Shown in pieces: positions 27,601-36,757 of a stretch of DNA of 64,000 nucleotides; the stretch's first letter is position 1; every line of letters starts with the position of its first letter. The notes beneath the pieces are model-generated. The model was not told where the DNA came from, searched no databases, and saw only the letters and a program-made list of their open reading frames with translations. The DNA is taken from positions 248,001 to 312,000 of the forward strand of contig NZ_CP044524.1 of NCBI RefSeq assembly GCF_008831545.1. The letters are read 5' to 3'. The translations under genes were made by a program, and so were the position numbers. The DNA comes from Halorussus halophilus. Lineage in GTDB: Archaea > Halobacteriota > Halobacteria > Halobacteriales > Haladaptataceae.

Positions 27601-28746
27601 TCACGCTGGACGGTCGCTTCCTCGTCGATAAATCCAGTTTCTGCCGTTTTCCCGGACGACGTTCTCTCGGGCGACAGTGCCGTCTGCGGCGAGTAGCGTG
27701 ACTCCGCGACGATTTTCAACGATTCGGTTCCGCACGAGTCGCGTCCCATCACTCTCGATGAGCAAGACACCGTCGCGGTTGTCGGTCGCCACGTTCTCCA
27801 GCAGGAGGTTGCCGTCGCTGTCCCGGAGTCGGAAGCCGACCGCGTTACCGGTCGCGTCGTTGTCTCGGAGCGTGTTGTTCGCCGACTCAGCGGCCAGCCA
27901 GACGCCGTAGAATCGATTCGAGAGCCTCGTTCCACTGACGGTATTGTTCCGCGCGGACGAGAGCCAGACGCCTGCGATTCGGTTCGCGCTTGCCTCGCCG
28001 CCCTCGATGCTGTTTTCGCTCGCTCCCGCGAGGGCGACCCCGAACTCGTTCCGGCGGGCGGCCACGTTCGTTACGACGTTTTCGGAGGCCGCGCCGACGA
28101 GTTGCACGCCTGCCAGCGCGTTTTCGAGGGCCGTGACCCCTGCGAGCCGATTGCGGTCGCTGTCGTCGAGCAACGAGACGCCGTGAACCGCGTTGTCGGT
28201 CGCTCGAACGCCCGAAATCCGGTTCCCGCTCGCGTTCAGCAGTAGGACACCGATTCGACTCTCGGTCGCCGTCACGTTCGAGAGGACGCCGCCATCAGCG
28301 TTCGTCAGTCGCACGGCGTCGTCCCACTGCGCGACCGAGAAGTTTCGGACGGTGACGTTCGAGACGCCGCGCGACCACGTGCCGACCGAGACTCCGGCGG
28401 TGCCGAACGCACCTGTTCCGTCGATGTTGTGACCTCGGCCGTCGAGAACGACGTCGCTCGCGCGGATTCGGATACACTGGCCAGCCGTAGCGTTCTCGAT
28501 GTCGGCGACGAGTTCGTAGCGGCCGGAGTCGGAAATCGTCGTACAGGAGTCGATTCGCGCCGAAAACTCGGATTGCGTCGGCGATTTGGAGTGCGCCGGC
28601 GACCCGGAGTGCGTCGGCGCGACTTCCGCGCCGACACCGACGCTAGCAGGCGCGCTCGCACCTGCGAGCATGCTGGCAGTGACGACTGTGAGGACGACAA
28701 GAACTGTGAGGACCAGAATCGGAAGAACGCGAAGGACGACGCGCAT
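27601..28746 (-). CDS. Secreted parallel beta-helix (NosD-like) protein
   Basis: A 381-residue secreted protein. A long hydrophobic signal (about 5-32) is followed by a Ser/Pro-rich spacer (PTHSGSPAHSKSPTQ), then the same opening module as the paralogs at 9-12 kb (IDSCTTISDSGRYELVADI, with Cys in GQCIRIRASDVVLDGRGH) and about 12 beta-helix coils. It ends WIYRRGSDRPA without an anchor. It converges on the receiver gene (6 bp) and follows the helicase gene by 60 bp on the same strand. Confidence 0.8.
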   Translation of the reverse strand: MRVVLRVLPILVLTVLVVLTVVTASMLAGASAPASVGVGAEVAPTHSGSPAHSKSPTQSEFSARIDSCTTISDSGRYELVADIENATAGQCIRIRASDVVLDGRGHNIDGTGAFGTAGVSVGTWSRGVSNVTVRNFSVAQWDDAVRLTNADGGVLSNVTATESRIGVLLLNASGNRISGVRATDNAVHGVSLLDDSDRNRLAGVTALENALAGVQLVGAASENVVTNVAARRNEFGVALAGASENSIEGGEASANRIAGVWLSSARNNTVSGTRLSNRFYGVWLAAESANNTLRDNDATGNAVGFRLRDSDGNLLLENVATDNRDGVLLIESDGTRLVRNRIVENRRGVTLLAADGTVARENVVRENGRNWIYRRGSDRPA

Positions 28747-28806
28747 GGCGGTCGTACACCCGCCGAAACTTTCGTTTTTCGGTGCTTGAAACGTGCGAAA
28801 TCGGGA

Positions 28807-30681
28807 TTACTCGTCGTCGCTGTCGTCGGATTTCTCCTCGGGAGCTACGTCGCGTTCTGCGACCGCTTCCGCGTCGCGCTCGGTCACGCGGACTCCCTTC
28901 GAGGAGAGGTGACGCATGCGCTGGCGGGCGAACTCCTCTTCGGTCGTGCCACGAGTCGCCAGCACGTACATTCGGGAGTTGCCGGTCGGACGCATCGTCC
29001 GGCCCGCGCGCTGGGCACCCTGTCGGCGAGAGCCGCCGAGTCCGGAGGCGACGATGGCCAGTTCGGCGTCCGGCAGGTCGATGCCCTCGTCGCCGACGCG
29101 CGAGACGACTACCGTGTCCAACTGGCCGTCGCGGAACTGCTGGAGGTGGAGTTCTCTTCGTGGATGGGGCATCTCGCCGCTGATGAAGGGAACGTCGAGT
29201 GCTTCAGCTAATTCCTCTCCCTGGTCGAGGTACTCCACGAAAATCAGGGCCTTCGACGTGGGATGCTCGGCGAGCAGGTGTCGAATCTCCTCGACTTTGG
29301 CCGGATTGGACGCCGCGACCTGTCGCTTCTCGTGGCCGACCGTACTCCCGTACTCCTCGCGGTAGGCTTCCTCGTCCCACGGCACGTACCGAATCTGGAC
29401 TTCCGGTTCTTGGACGTATCCGGCGTCGAACAACGCGTCCCAGTCGGTGCCGATGGGCGGCCCGATGAGGTTGAAAATCTCTTCTTCTTTGTCGTCCTCA
29501 CGGACGGGCGTGGCGCTGAGACCCAAGCGGTGCTTGCTCTGGAGGTCTGCAGAGCGTCGGAACACCCGAGACGGAATGTGCTGACATTCGTCGTAGACGA
29601 TGAGTCCCCACTCGCGCTCGTCGAAGAGTTTCCGGTGGCGGTCCATCCCAGCAGTCTGATACGTCGCAATCGTCACTGGGCGAATCTGTTTCTTGCCGCC
29701 GTGGTACTCGCCGACCTGTGCCTCCGTGAGCGAGGTGTTGCCCAGAATTTCCTCGCGCCATTGGGAAGCCAGTTCCCGACCGGGAACCAGAATCAGCGTC
29801 TCGCCGCCGACGGCTTCCAGCACGCCCATCGCGGCGACCGTTTTCCCGCTTCCTGGCGGTCCCACCAACACGCCAGAGTTCGAATTGACGAACTGCTCGA
29901 CCCAGTCGCGCTGGTACTGGCGCAGTTCGAGGTGGAGTTCGACGTCCAACTCTTCGCCGGTCTCCAAGTCGCGTTCGTCCTGCACCGGGTAGCCTGCCTC
30001 GTAGAGAATTCGCTTGACCGTCGCGACTGACTCCTCGGCGACCCAACTCTCTGTGTCGGAGATGGGTGCGCGCAGGTGACTCTCGTCTATCTTCTGTCGG
30101 GCGACGTTGCCCATCAGGTCGTCGCTGGCGGCTTCGAGGACGACGTAGCCGTCTTCGTGGGTCTTGAGGACGAACCGCCGCGCGCGCTTCCACTGCCCTT
30201 CTAGCCACTCTTCGAGGTGTGGCGAGCGTTCCGGAAGCACGTCTCGAACTGTCCCGACCAAATCCTCGAACGACTCGTGTGGGGCGTTCCACACGTCTTC
30301 TTGTCGAATCTCGTACAGATAGCCGCCCGTCTTCGTCGTGTCCACGAGGTGGGCGAACTGCGAGAGTTGTGCGCGGGTGAACTGTGTCGGTTGGTCCACG
30401 ACGAGTTCGCGCCGACTCGGGAACACCACGACGCGTTCGCGGTCGGCGAGTGCGCCCCAGTCGGTCGGATACCAAACGACGGGGTCGTTCGACACGTCGA
30501 GTCGCTCGACGCTCCCCTCGTCTGCGAGGTCCGCGAGGGACTGCGCGGTGTCGGCTTGTGAACGACCCACTCGCCGCGCGACTTCTTCGGCCGTGACGAC
30601 GGGTCGTCCCGTCTCTTCGACCGCGTCGTGGAACGCTTCTACGTCGAACGGTTCCGTCGTCTCGTCGTCGCTATCGGTCAC
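28807..30681 (-). CDS. DEAD/DEAH-box helicase, XPB/Rad25-like
   Basis: A 624-residue SF2 helicase. The N-terminal 70 residues look like a winged helix (VTAEEVARRVGRSQADTAQ). Helicase motifs: I, VGPPGSGKTVAAMG (about 274); II, IVYDECQHIP (about 360); III, GLSATPVREDD (about 388); then the second RecA domain with LIFVEYLDQGEE, VSRVGDEGIDLPDAE and QRAGRTMRP. The DECQH form of motif II and the domain order match archaeal XPB homologues, involved in DNA opening during repair or transcription. The acidic tail (EEKSDDSDDE) is halophilic. Confidence 0.87.
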   Translation of the reverse strand: MTDSDDETTEPFDVEAFHDAVEETGRPVVTAEEVARRVGRSQADTAQSLADLADEGSVERLDVSNDPVVWYPTDWGALADRERVVVFPSRRELVVDQPTQFTRAQLSQFAHLVDTTKTGGYLYEIRQEDVWNAPHESFEDLVGTVRDVLPERSPHLEEWLEGQWKRARRFVLKTHEDGYVVLEAASDDLMGNVARQKIDESHLRAPISDTESWVAEESVATVKRILYEAGYPVQDERDLETGEELDVELHLELRQYQRDWVEQFVNSNSGVLVGPPGSGKTVAAMGVLEAVGGETLILVPGRELASQWREEILGNTSLTEAQVGEYHGGKKQIRPVTIATYQTAGMDRHRKLFDEREWGLIVYDECQHIPSRVFRRSADLQSKHRLGLSATPVREDDKEEEIFNLIGPPIGTDWDALFDAGYVQEPEVQIRYVPWDEEAYREEYGSTVGHEKRQVAASNPAKVEEIRHLLAEHPTSKALIFVEYLDQGEELAEALDVPFISGEMPHPRRELHLQQFRDGQLDTVVVSRVGDEGIDLPDAELAIVASGLGGSRRQGAQRAGRTMRPTGNSRMYVLATRGTTEEEFARQRMRHLSSKGVRVTERDAEAVAERDVAPEEKSDDSDDE

Positions 30682-30762
30682 TGAGGCTCAATTAGAGCGC
30701 GACCGTCAAACGGCTTGTGTTCCGGAAATCGCCCGAGTTGATATTCTGACAGGCGGCCACAA

Positions 30763-30770
30763 GTTTTATC
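30763..30770 (+). promoter_or_regulatory. TATA-like box before the small zinc-finger gene
   Basis: GTTTTATC lies about 60 bp before the ATG at 30827, predicting a leader of about 35 nt. It faces away from the divergent helicase gene. Confidence 0.4.
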
Positions 30771-30826
30771 TCTTACTCCTGACAAGCAGGGCAAGCTTTG
30801 AGTACCCCCAGTTTGAGGGGTTTCGT

Positions 30827-30976
30827 ATGGACACGGGAATTGCGGCTATCGAGCGCTGTGCCTACTGTCGAGACTACGTTCCGATTACGTTCGTCGAAGT
30901 TGGGTCGAAAGATACGTCGAGTCAGATTACTGCGACCGTTGCGGTCTGCGAGGAGTGCCACGGCGACGGTCGCTGA
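30827..30976 (+). CDS. Small CxxC/CxxC zinc-finger protein
   Basis: A 49-residue protein with two CxxC knuckles, CAYC near residue 11 and CEEC near residue 44, separated by about 29 residues. This arrangement is typical of the numerous small zinc-finger proteins of haloarchaea, whose functions range from metabolism to biofilm control and are usually unknown. The frame extends upstream, but the first well-placed ATG is 30827, behind a TATA-like box. It is divergent from the helicase gene. Confidence 0.68.
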   Translation: MDTGIAAIERCAYCRDYVPITFVEVGSKDTSSQITATVAVCEECHGDGR

Positions 30977-31223
30977 CGGCACCTCTGTTTGCGGACGCCG
31001 AAAACTGCAGTATCGCTCCCCCAGTTCGTGCGGGTCGAACCTCGGCAGTTGGCACATCTATTTTGTCCTCAAATTCGGGACGAATTATGTGCGCTCGACG
31101 CTTCGCTAGGAGATTGCCGATTCTGTCGGGCGTTCACCCCCGAAGTTACGCGCCGCCTACTCGGTTCTATTGTTCGCTTTGTTCGTTCGCGTTCGACTGT
31201 AGTCGGTCGAATCGCCCCGTGGG

Positions 31224-31229
31224 TATAAC
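31224..31229 (+). promoter_or_regulatory. TATA box that decides the start of the next gene
   Basis: TATAAC lies only 15 bp before the GTG at 31242 but 27 bp before the in-frame GTG at 31254, so the latter is the better leaderless start. Confidence 0.5.
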
Positions 31230-31253
31230 TATCCGCTCGGTGTGAGGCTACGT

Positions 31254-31847
31254 GTGATCCGTCGAAGCCTTCCGGTCGCGTCCGTCGCCGCCCTCGTCGT
31301 CGCCGTCGCGGTTGCCGTCGCCGTTGCGGGCGTCGGCACGGCGGACTTCGGGGCGAGCGCGACAGACGCGACAGCAGCGACCGAAATCGACTCGTGTACC
31401 ACTATCGAGCAGTCCGGCACCTACGTCCTGACCAGCGACATCGAAGACGGCGGCAACACCGCGATTTCGGAGTCTTGCATCGAAATCCGCGCCGACGGCG
31501 TCACGCTGGACGGCGACAACCACACCCTCGACGGCCGTGGGGTCAGTCACACGAAAGGCATCACCGTCAGCGCCAACGACGTGACGATTCGGAACCTCGG
31601 CGTCAACGACTGGCACTACGGCATCTGGGTGCGCGACGGGTCGGCGACCATCGACGGTGTTCGCACGTTCTCGAACGCCTACGGCGTCCGACTCCAGAAC
31701 GCGAAGGGGAGTACCGTCACCAACGCGACGGTCGAAGACAACCTCATCGGCATCTACGCGGATTCGGGGACTGGTCTCAGCGTCGAGGAAAACAACCTCT
31801 CTGGGAATCAAATCGACGTGAAGTACGCCGACAGCGAACAGTCCTAA
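31254..31847 (+). CDS. Short secreted beta-helix (NosD-like) protein
   Basis: About 197 residues. A basic, Val/Ala-rich signal peptide (MIRRSLPVASVAALVVAVAV) precedes the same opening as the three longer paralogs: IDSCTTIEQSGTYVLTSDI, then SCIEIRADGVTLDGDNH, followed by only four or five beta-helix coils. It is therefore a minimal member of the family, or a truncated one. The GTG at 31254 is preferred from the TATA position; a GTG at 31242 would add four residues. Confidence 0.75.
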   Translation: MIRRSLPVASVAALVVAVAVAVAVAGVGTADFGASATDATAATEIDSCTTIEQSGTYVLTSDIEDGGNTAISESCIEIRADGVTLDGDNHTLDGRGVSHTKGITVSANDVTIRNLGVNDWHYGIWVRDGSATIDGVRTFSNAYGVRLQNAKGSTVTNATVEDNLIGIYADSGTGLSVEENNLSGNQIDVKYADSEQS

Positions 31848-31941
31848 CGTCAGATTGGCTCATCGCCACTTGATTTTCGTGCGCGAGACAGGTCAGTTCC
31901 TGCCGAAATAGAGCTAAGCGTTTCGCTGGCGTGGGTCACTC

Positions 31942-32448
31942 ATGGCAGACGAGACGTGGAGCGCAGAGCTAAAACATCCGCGAGCGGTGGCCGCGCTCCG
32001 AGTCGGCCTGTATCTGCTCGCGGCCATACTCGCCGTCGGTTTCGCGGGTGTCGCACTCGCGTCGCTCCTGCTCGTGTTCGTGTTCGGGAGTGTGGCACTC
32101 GCCGTGACCGGCGACGTGAACGTCGTCGCCGTCGCGGGGTTGGCCGCCCTCGTGCTTGTCGTCTCTGTCGGGTTGTTCGTGGGCCTGCTCTCCGGCGTTC
32201 GTCGCGTCGAGTGGGCCATTCGGGAGGCCGACCGAAAGCCGGACCCCCGCGACGTTCTGACTGACCAGTACGTCGCTGGCGACATCGACGAACTCGAACT
32301 CGAACGCGCCTTAGAGGACTTACTTTTCGAAGTGGCCGACGAGCGGACTGGGACGGCGACGACCAGTGAGACGGCGACGGAAAGCGGCGTGACAGTCGCG
32401 TCGAGCGACGAACGACCAGACGGCAAACGGGAACGGTTGCGAGAGTAA
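31942..32448 (+). CDS. SHOCT-domain membrane protein
   Basis: A 168-residue protein with two hydrophobic helices (about 17-50 and 55-80), then a SHOCT motif (DVLTDQYVAGDIDELELER, about 111-130), a short helical module found at the ends of many membrane and nucleic-acid-associated proteins. The C-terminal 35 residues are low-complexity, Thr/Ser/Glu-rich. The function is unknown. It converges with the DUF1269 gene. Confidence 0.75.
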   Translation: MADETWSAELKHPRAVAALRVGLYLLAAILAVGFAGVALASLLLVFVFGSVALAVTGDVNVVAVAGLAALVLVVSVGLFVGLLSGVRRVEWAIREADRKPDPRDVLTDQYVAGDIDELELERALEDLLFEVADERTGTATTSETATESGVTVASSDERPDGKRERLRE

Positions 32449-32467
32449 CGCGGAAAAAGAGTCGGTC

Positions 32468-32965
32468 TTAGGCTTCGATTTCTTCTGCCGCGAACGCGTC
32501 GCGGAGGTTCTGTTCGTCTTCGTCGCTCAGGTTCGTCCGGAGGACCTCCGGGTTGTACTGTTTGAGTTCCTCGATGACGCGGTCCGCGACGACGTCTTCG
32601 ACCAGCAGAAACAGGCCGGAGTGGCCGGGTTCGATAGTCTCGCCGACTTCCTTGATGAACTTGTCGTCGATGCCGTAGTCTGAGAGTTTGCCGGAAATCG
32701 CGCCCGTGATGGTCCCGATTGCCAACCCGAGCCACGGCATCCAGAAGAGGATACCGATGAGCATCCCCCAGAACGCGCCGCCGAGCGCGCCTGCGCCGAC
32801 GAGGCTCTGGGCCTGCTTTACGTCCACTTTACCGTCGTCCTTCCGGACGACGACGGCGGCGTCTTTCAACGTCACCAGTTGCTGTTTCTGTAACTCTATC
32901 AGTTTGTCTCGGGCTTGGAGCGCCCCGTTCTCGTTGTCGAACGCGAGTACGACTAGTTCGGTCAC
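32468..32965 (-). CDS. DUF1269-family membrane protein
   Basis: A 165-residue protein beginning MTELVVLAFDNENGALQARDKL, the standard start of DUF1269. It has a Gly-rich hydrophobic hairpin (about 58-92, GALGGAFWGMLIGILFWMPW) and a GHSGLFLLVEDVVADRV segment. Family members are small membrane-associated proteins, often stress-linked, with no proven activity. Confidence 0.82.
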   Translation of the reverse strand: MTELVVLAFDNENGALQARDKLIELQKQQLVTLKDAAVVVRKDDGKVDVKQAQSLVGAGALGGAFWGMLIGILFWMPWLGLAIGTITGAISGKLSDYGIDDKFIKEVGETIEPGHSGLFLLVEDVVADRVIEELKQYNPEVLRTNLSDEDEQNLRDAFAAEEIEA

Positions 32966-33197
32966 TGAATTTCTCCCCCAAACGCGCTTCGACCGAGGCG
33001 GTATTATATGCGGTCGAACGTTGAAGCCGAAAGTGAATCTTGCACCGGGGATATTCTCAGTTACGTGGCTGAACTGTGGCGTGACGACTCGGTCACGTAC
33101 GCTGTCGTCGTCTCGTCGCTGACCGCTCGCAGTGACGGTTCGGCCGCGTCGAAAAAAGAAATCGGTCCGTGCTTTCGAGTGGCTGTCTGCTTCCCGG

Positions 33198-33788
33198 CTA
33201 CATCTGCTGGCCCTGCTTTTCGGTCGGCATCTCCCGGTCGCTGGTCGTTCGGCTTCCGCGGCCGACCATAACCATCGACACGCCGGTGACGAGGAGGTTC
33301 ACGCCGAAGAGGACGCCAATCGCCCACAGTGCGCTAGACGGGAACCCGACCCAGATGAGACCGGCGAGCAGGAGCGAGATAGCCCCACTGACGAGAAGCC
33401 ACGTCCACCCGGGTTGCCCGCGACTCTGGAACCCCCAGACGAGCTCTACTGCGCCGTCCACGAGGAAGAACGCGATGGCGAGTATCGTCAGCGTCGTCAG
33501 GCCGACTGTCGGGTTGGCGATGAAGGTGATGCCCGCGAAGCCGTAGAGGACTGCGAGGACCACTTGCCAGAGTACGTTCCCGAGCGTCCCCGCCGAGAAA
33601 GCGTTCGCGACGTGAACGAGCGCGCCGATGACGAGAACTGCACCGAGCAGTATCGACAGCGAGATGCCCGTCACGAACGGGAAGACGATTGCTAGCAGTC
33701 CGAGTACCGCGATGACGACTCCGGCCGCCGTGGCGGCGCGGGCACTCTCGGTACGTTGCGTGTCTATTCCGACGGTAGTTGAACTCAT
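33198..33788 (-). CDS. HdeD family membrane protein (DUF308)
   Basis: A 196-residue protein with six hydrophobic helices in three pairs. The repeated pattern (AAGVVIAVLGLLAIVFP, AVLYGFAGITFIANPTVGL, LVSGAISLLLAGLIWVGFP) is that of the HdeD/DUF308 family, associated with acid resistance in enterobacteria; its role in archaea is not known. The tail is polar (TEKQGQQM). Confidence 0.85.
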   Translation of the reverse strand: MSSTTVGIDTQRTESARAATAAGVVIAVLGLLAIVFPFVTGISLSILLGAVLVIGALVHVANAFSAGTLGNVLWQVVLAVLYGFAGITFIANPTVGLTTLTILAIAFFLVDGAVELVWGFQSRGQPGWTWLLVSGAISLLLAGLIWVGFPSSALWAIGVLFGVNLLVTGVSMVMVGRGSRTTSDREMPTEKQGQQM

Positions 33789-34062
33789 GATTCTCCCCTC
33801 TCTCCTTCGCCGTCAGCGGGCAAAAACAGCGACTATCGTTCTGAAACGTTCTCTCAGGCGCTCTCGCGGCCACCGAGAGATACCCGTTGGAAAGCGTCCG
33901 GAACTGGCCAGTTCGAGGAGTGGACCGTGACAGAGCCGAACTGCGCAACAGAGCGATGCCAGCGAACGTCGTCCTGCCCGAGTTCGTGGCGGTCACGGGC
34001 GTCCGAGTGTCCCTACTGTCAGCCTGCGGTCAAGCGTTCTCGTTGCGTGCCAACTCCCGCAT

Positions 34063-35163
34063 TCAGTCTCGTTTCTGTCTGGCCGTCGGCGTCGTGCTGA
34101 CGCCGACCAGTTCCGGGAGGACGACACGGACGAACAGGACGCCGAGGACGAGCAGCAGCGGTCCCAAGAAGATGCCGTACCACCCGTACAGCGGCGGCCC
34201 GAGCAGATACGCGAACATGACCAACCCCATCGAGAACATCCGACCCGAGAGGTACGGCCGGATGTAGGTCCGGACGACGTTGTCGAAGACGGCGACCATC
34301 AGGACGAAGAACAGAATCGGATACCAGAGCAACAGCGGGTCGATTTGAACCGCCTCGACGCTCAAAACCAGGACGATGAACACGTAGACGACGGACCGAC
34401 CGACGAGCGGCACGAGCGTCATGACGCCCGTGGCGACCCCCAGCAGAATCGTCGCGGGAATCGTCAACCCTGTGGGGGCGAAGAAGTTGAACACGTTGTA
34501 GATAATCGACGCGAGAATCATGATGACGAAGATAGTGAGCGTGTAGCCGAAGTAGACCGACGAGAGTCCGGTATCGACCACCGAAAGGTACACTGCCGCG
34601 AGGGTTTCTTCACCGATTACGTTCGCCCGGAACCACACTGCGAGCGTGCGGTCGCTGACGAGCAAGAAGAACGCCAACAGGACCGCGACGAACAAATTGT
34701 ACAGCGTGGCCGTCACTGCAACCACCGACCCGCCCAGCGCGACGACGAGCGACTGTGCCGAGGGGTCTTCGAGCAACGTCGCGAGTGTTCGAGTCACGTC
34801 CGCCGGTTCGCTCGGGAGCGTCTCGCTCTGTACCGGGAGGAACTCGCCGAGAACCATACCGACGCGCTCGTCGGCGAGGAGTTCCGCGACCTGACCGAGT
34901 GCCACGAGGAGGAACACGACGAGGACGAACAGCACCGGAAGCGCGATGAACAGAAGCGACAACCCCGCTCCGAGCGTTCCGGAACCGACCACACCTTCGA
35001 CCCGCCGACTCACTGGCCGTGCGAGATAGTACGTGAACAGACCGAAGACGAACCAACCGAGATACGCGGCCACCACGTCTGCGAAGACGACCAGTAAACC
35101 GAGGCCGACGAGCCACCACGCGACGCGCTTTCGATTCACACTCGGTTGCGACTTGCCGCTCAT
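34063..35163 (-). CDS. AI-2E family transporter (UPF0118)
   Basis: A 366-residue membrane protein with seven or eight helices: two at the N-terminus, a soluble stretch (about 85-150), then the C-terminal bundle with the family segments VPLVGRSVVYVFIVLVLS (about 254-272) and a C-terminal GPPLYGWYGIFLGPLLLV. Members export autoinducer-2, or act as Na+/H+ antiporters in halophiles; the substrate here is unknown. The 274 bp between this gene and the HdeD gene hold no recognisable gene. Confidence 0.82.
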   Translation of the reverse strand: MSGKSQPSVNRKRVAWWLVGLGLLVVFADVVAAYLGWFVFGLFTYYLARPVSRRVEGVVGSGTLGAGLSLLFIALPVLFVLVVFLLVALGQVAELLADERVGMVLGEFLPVQSETLPSEPADVTRTLATLLEDPSAQSLVVALGGSVVAVTATLYNLFVAVLLAFFLLVSDRTLAVWFRANVIGEETLAAVYLSVVDTGLSSVYFGYTLTIFVIMILASIIYNVFNFFAPTGLTIPATILLGVATGVMTLVPLVGRSVVYVFIVLVLSVEAVQIDPLLLWYPILFFVLMVAVFDNVVRTYIRPYLSGRMFSMGLVMFAYLLGPPLYGWYGIFLGPLLLVLGVLFVRVVLPELVGVSTTPTARQKRD

Positions 35164-35395
35164 CCCCCGAGAGAGTCGCTAGTCGGCCCCATCAATCGAC
35201 CCGGCCGTTTACCCCGGTTCGAACCCCTGCGGATTCATCGCCGAGACTTTCGACTGCTCCTAGTCTCGTTACTCCCCAGTAACGTCCGGTACTCCGTTCG
35301 CCGCGACGTTGTCAGGCGACGAGGGGAGAAACTGTTAACTTTCGTCGTGGTGTTCTACTGTCACCACGAGATGCGCCGATGTCCCACAACGCACC

Positions 35396-35402
35396 GGAGG
35401 AG
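35396..35402 (+). promoter_or_regulatory. Shine-Dalgarno site fixing the phosphoesterase start
   Basis: GGAGGAG precedes the ATG at 35406 by 3 nt (GGAGG core 5 nt away). This supports 35406 over the upstream in-frame ATG at 35379. Confidence 0.55.
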
Positions 35403-35405
35403 TAC

Positions 35406-36725
35406 ATGACCGACGTGTACTACTTCGTCAGCGACCTCCACATCGGCGGGGACGAACAGCTTCAGCACGTCGCTTTCGAAGACGAGTTGCTGGAGTTTCT
35501 CGGCGAGTTGGCGGCGACCGACGAAGACGCCGAACTCATAGTCAACGGCGACGCCTTCGGTTTGTGGGAGTTCACGGAACTCGACGGGATGGCGAAGTTC
35601 GACGCATTGGTCGAACGCTACCCCGACTTGTTCGACCAACTTCGAGAGACTGGCGAGCAGATTCAGATTACGTTCATCCCCGGCAACCACGACTACGAAC
35701 TCGCGGCGTATCCGGAGTACGTCGAACGACTCGCAGAGTACAACGTCACGCTGGAGCAGGAAATCTCTATCACGCGCGAGGTCGGCGAGCGCGTCGTCTA
35801 CGTCGAACACGGAATGCAACGCGATCCGAACAACAGCATCCCCGACTTCGGGAACCCCTACGCGAACCCGCCGGGCTACTTCGTCAACCGCCACATCACG
35901 AGTCGGGCCGGAAAGTTATCGGGACGCGGGCGAGCGAACTGGCTCCGGGACATTCAGGCCGTGACGCCGATGACGCTGATTCCCAGCTGGATGCTTTCGA
36001 ACTACTTCTACCGGGAGATGAGTCCACTGCTTCGGTACGCCTCCGTTCCGTTCCTCCTCCTGTTCCAAGTCGCGCTGCTATACGTCGGCTTGTTCCTGCT
36101 GTACGTCACTGGAATCTGGGAAGCGCCGCTGGACCTCTTCGAACAGGCGCTCCTTAGCTTCGGTCTCGTCGGCGAGATTATCGACGCACTCCTCGTAATC
36201 AACATGGTCGTCATCTTCTTGCTCGCCATCGTCGCCGTGCCGCTCTACTTCTTCGGACGCGACGTGCGAAAGACGCTCCGTCGGTTCGGTCTCCTCACGA
36301 CGGACGCGCCCGAAGCACCGACCGAGAAATACGTCGAAGGTGCCCGCGAAGTTTTCGAAGCGGACCCAGAGGTCGCGGTGTTCGTCTACGGCCACACCCA
36401 CCGCGCGTCGCTGACGGAAGTAGACGACCGCGTGGTGATAAACACCGGCACGTGGCTCAAGCGCCTCCAGCGGCAGGACCCGTTCGTCGGTATTCTCCCG
36501 TCAGTGTTCTACTCGTCGTACAAACTCAACTACTTCCGGATTACTGCTGGGGACCGCCCCGAGGAAGTAGTCGTAGAGTACCGCGTCATCGAGAAATCCG
36601 ACCCGAAGGAACTGACGCTCCTAGAGCGACTCGTCACCCGAAAACCTCCGCGACCGGAGGCGATACCAGAGCGGACTGTCGTCGGCACCGAGGCCGAACC
36701 AGCGGAACAGTTCGTGGACGATTGA
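35406..36725 (+). CDS. Metallophosphoesterase with an internal membrane hairpin
   Basis: About 439 residues. Calcineurin-type motifs occur in order: SDLHIGG (near 8), NGDAFG (near 48), GNHDYE (near 92), a YVEHG histidine (near 134) and GHTHRAS (near 328). Between the fourth and last motif there are two strong hydrophobic segments (about 208-235 and 252-286), so the catalytic fold is split by a membrane hairpin and the active site must be assembled at the membrane face. The substrate is unknown; a lipid or phospholipid headgroup would fit (inference). It is divergent from the AI-2E gene. Confidence 0.8.
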   Translation: MTDVYYFVSDLHIGGDEQLQHVAFEDELLEFLGELAATDEDAELIVNGDAFGLWEFTELDGMAKFDALVERYPDLFDQLRETGEQIQITFIPGNHDYELAAYPEYVERLAEYNVTLEQEISITREVGERVVYVEHGMQRDPNNSIPDFGNPYANPPGYFVNRHITSRAGKLSGRGRANWLRDIQAVTPMTLIPSWMLSNYFYREMSPLLRYASVPFLLLFQVALLYVGLFLLYVTGIWEAPLDLFEQALLSFGLVGEIIDALLVINMVVIFLLAIVAVPLYFFGRDVRKTLRRFGLLTTDAPEAPTEKYVEGAREVFEADPEVAVFVYGHTHRASLTEVDDRVVINTGTWLKRLQRQDPFVGILPSVFYSSYKLNYFRITAGDRPEEVVVEYRVIEKSDPKELTLLERLVTRKPPRPEAIPERTVVGTEAEPAEQFVDD

Positions 36726-36757
36726 GGGTCCCGGACCAACGTTCTCGCTTCAAGTCG

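Noticed and set aside
35215-35235. GGTTCGAACCC resembling a tRNA T-loop
   Set aside because: Neither strand gives a matching T stem, acceptor stem or anticodon arm around it.
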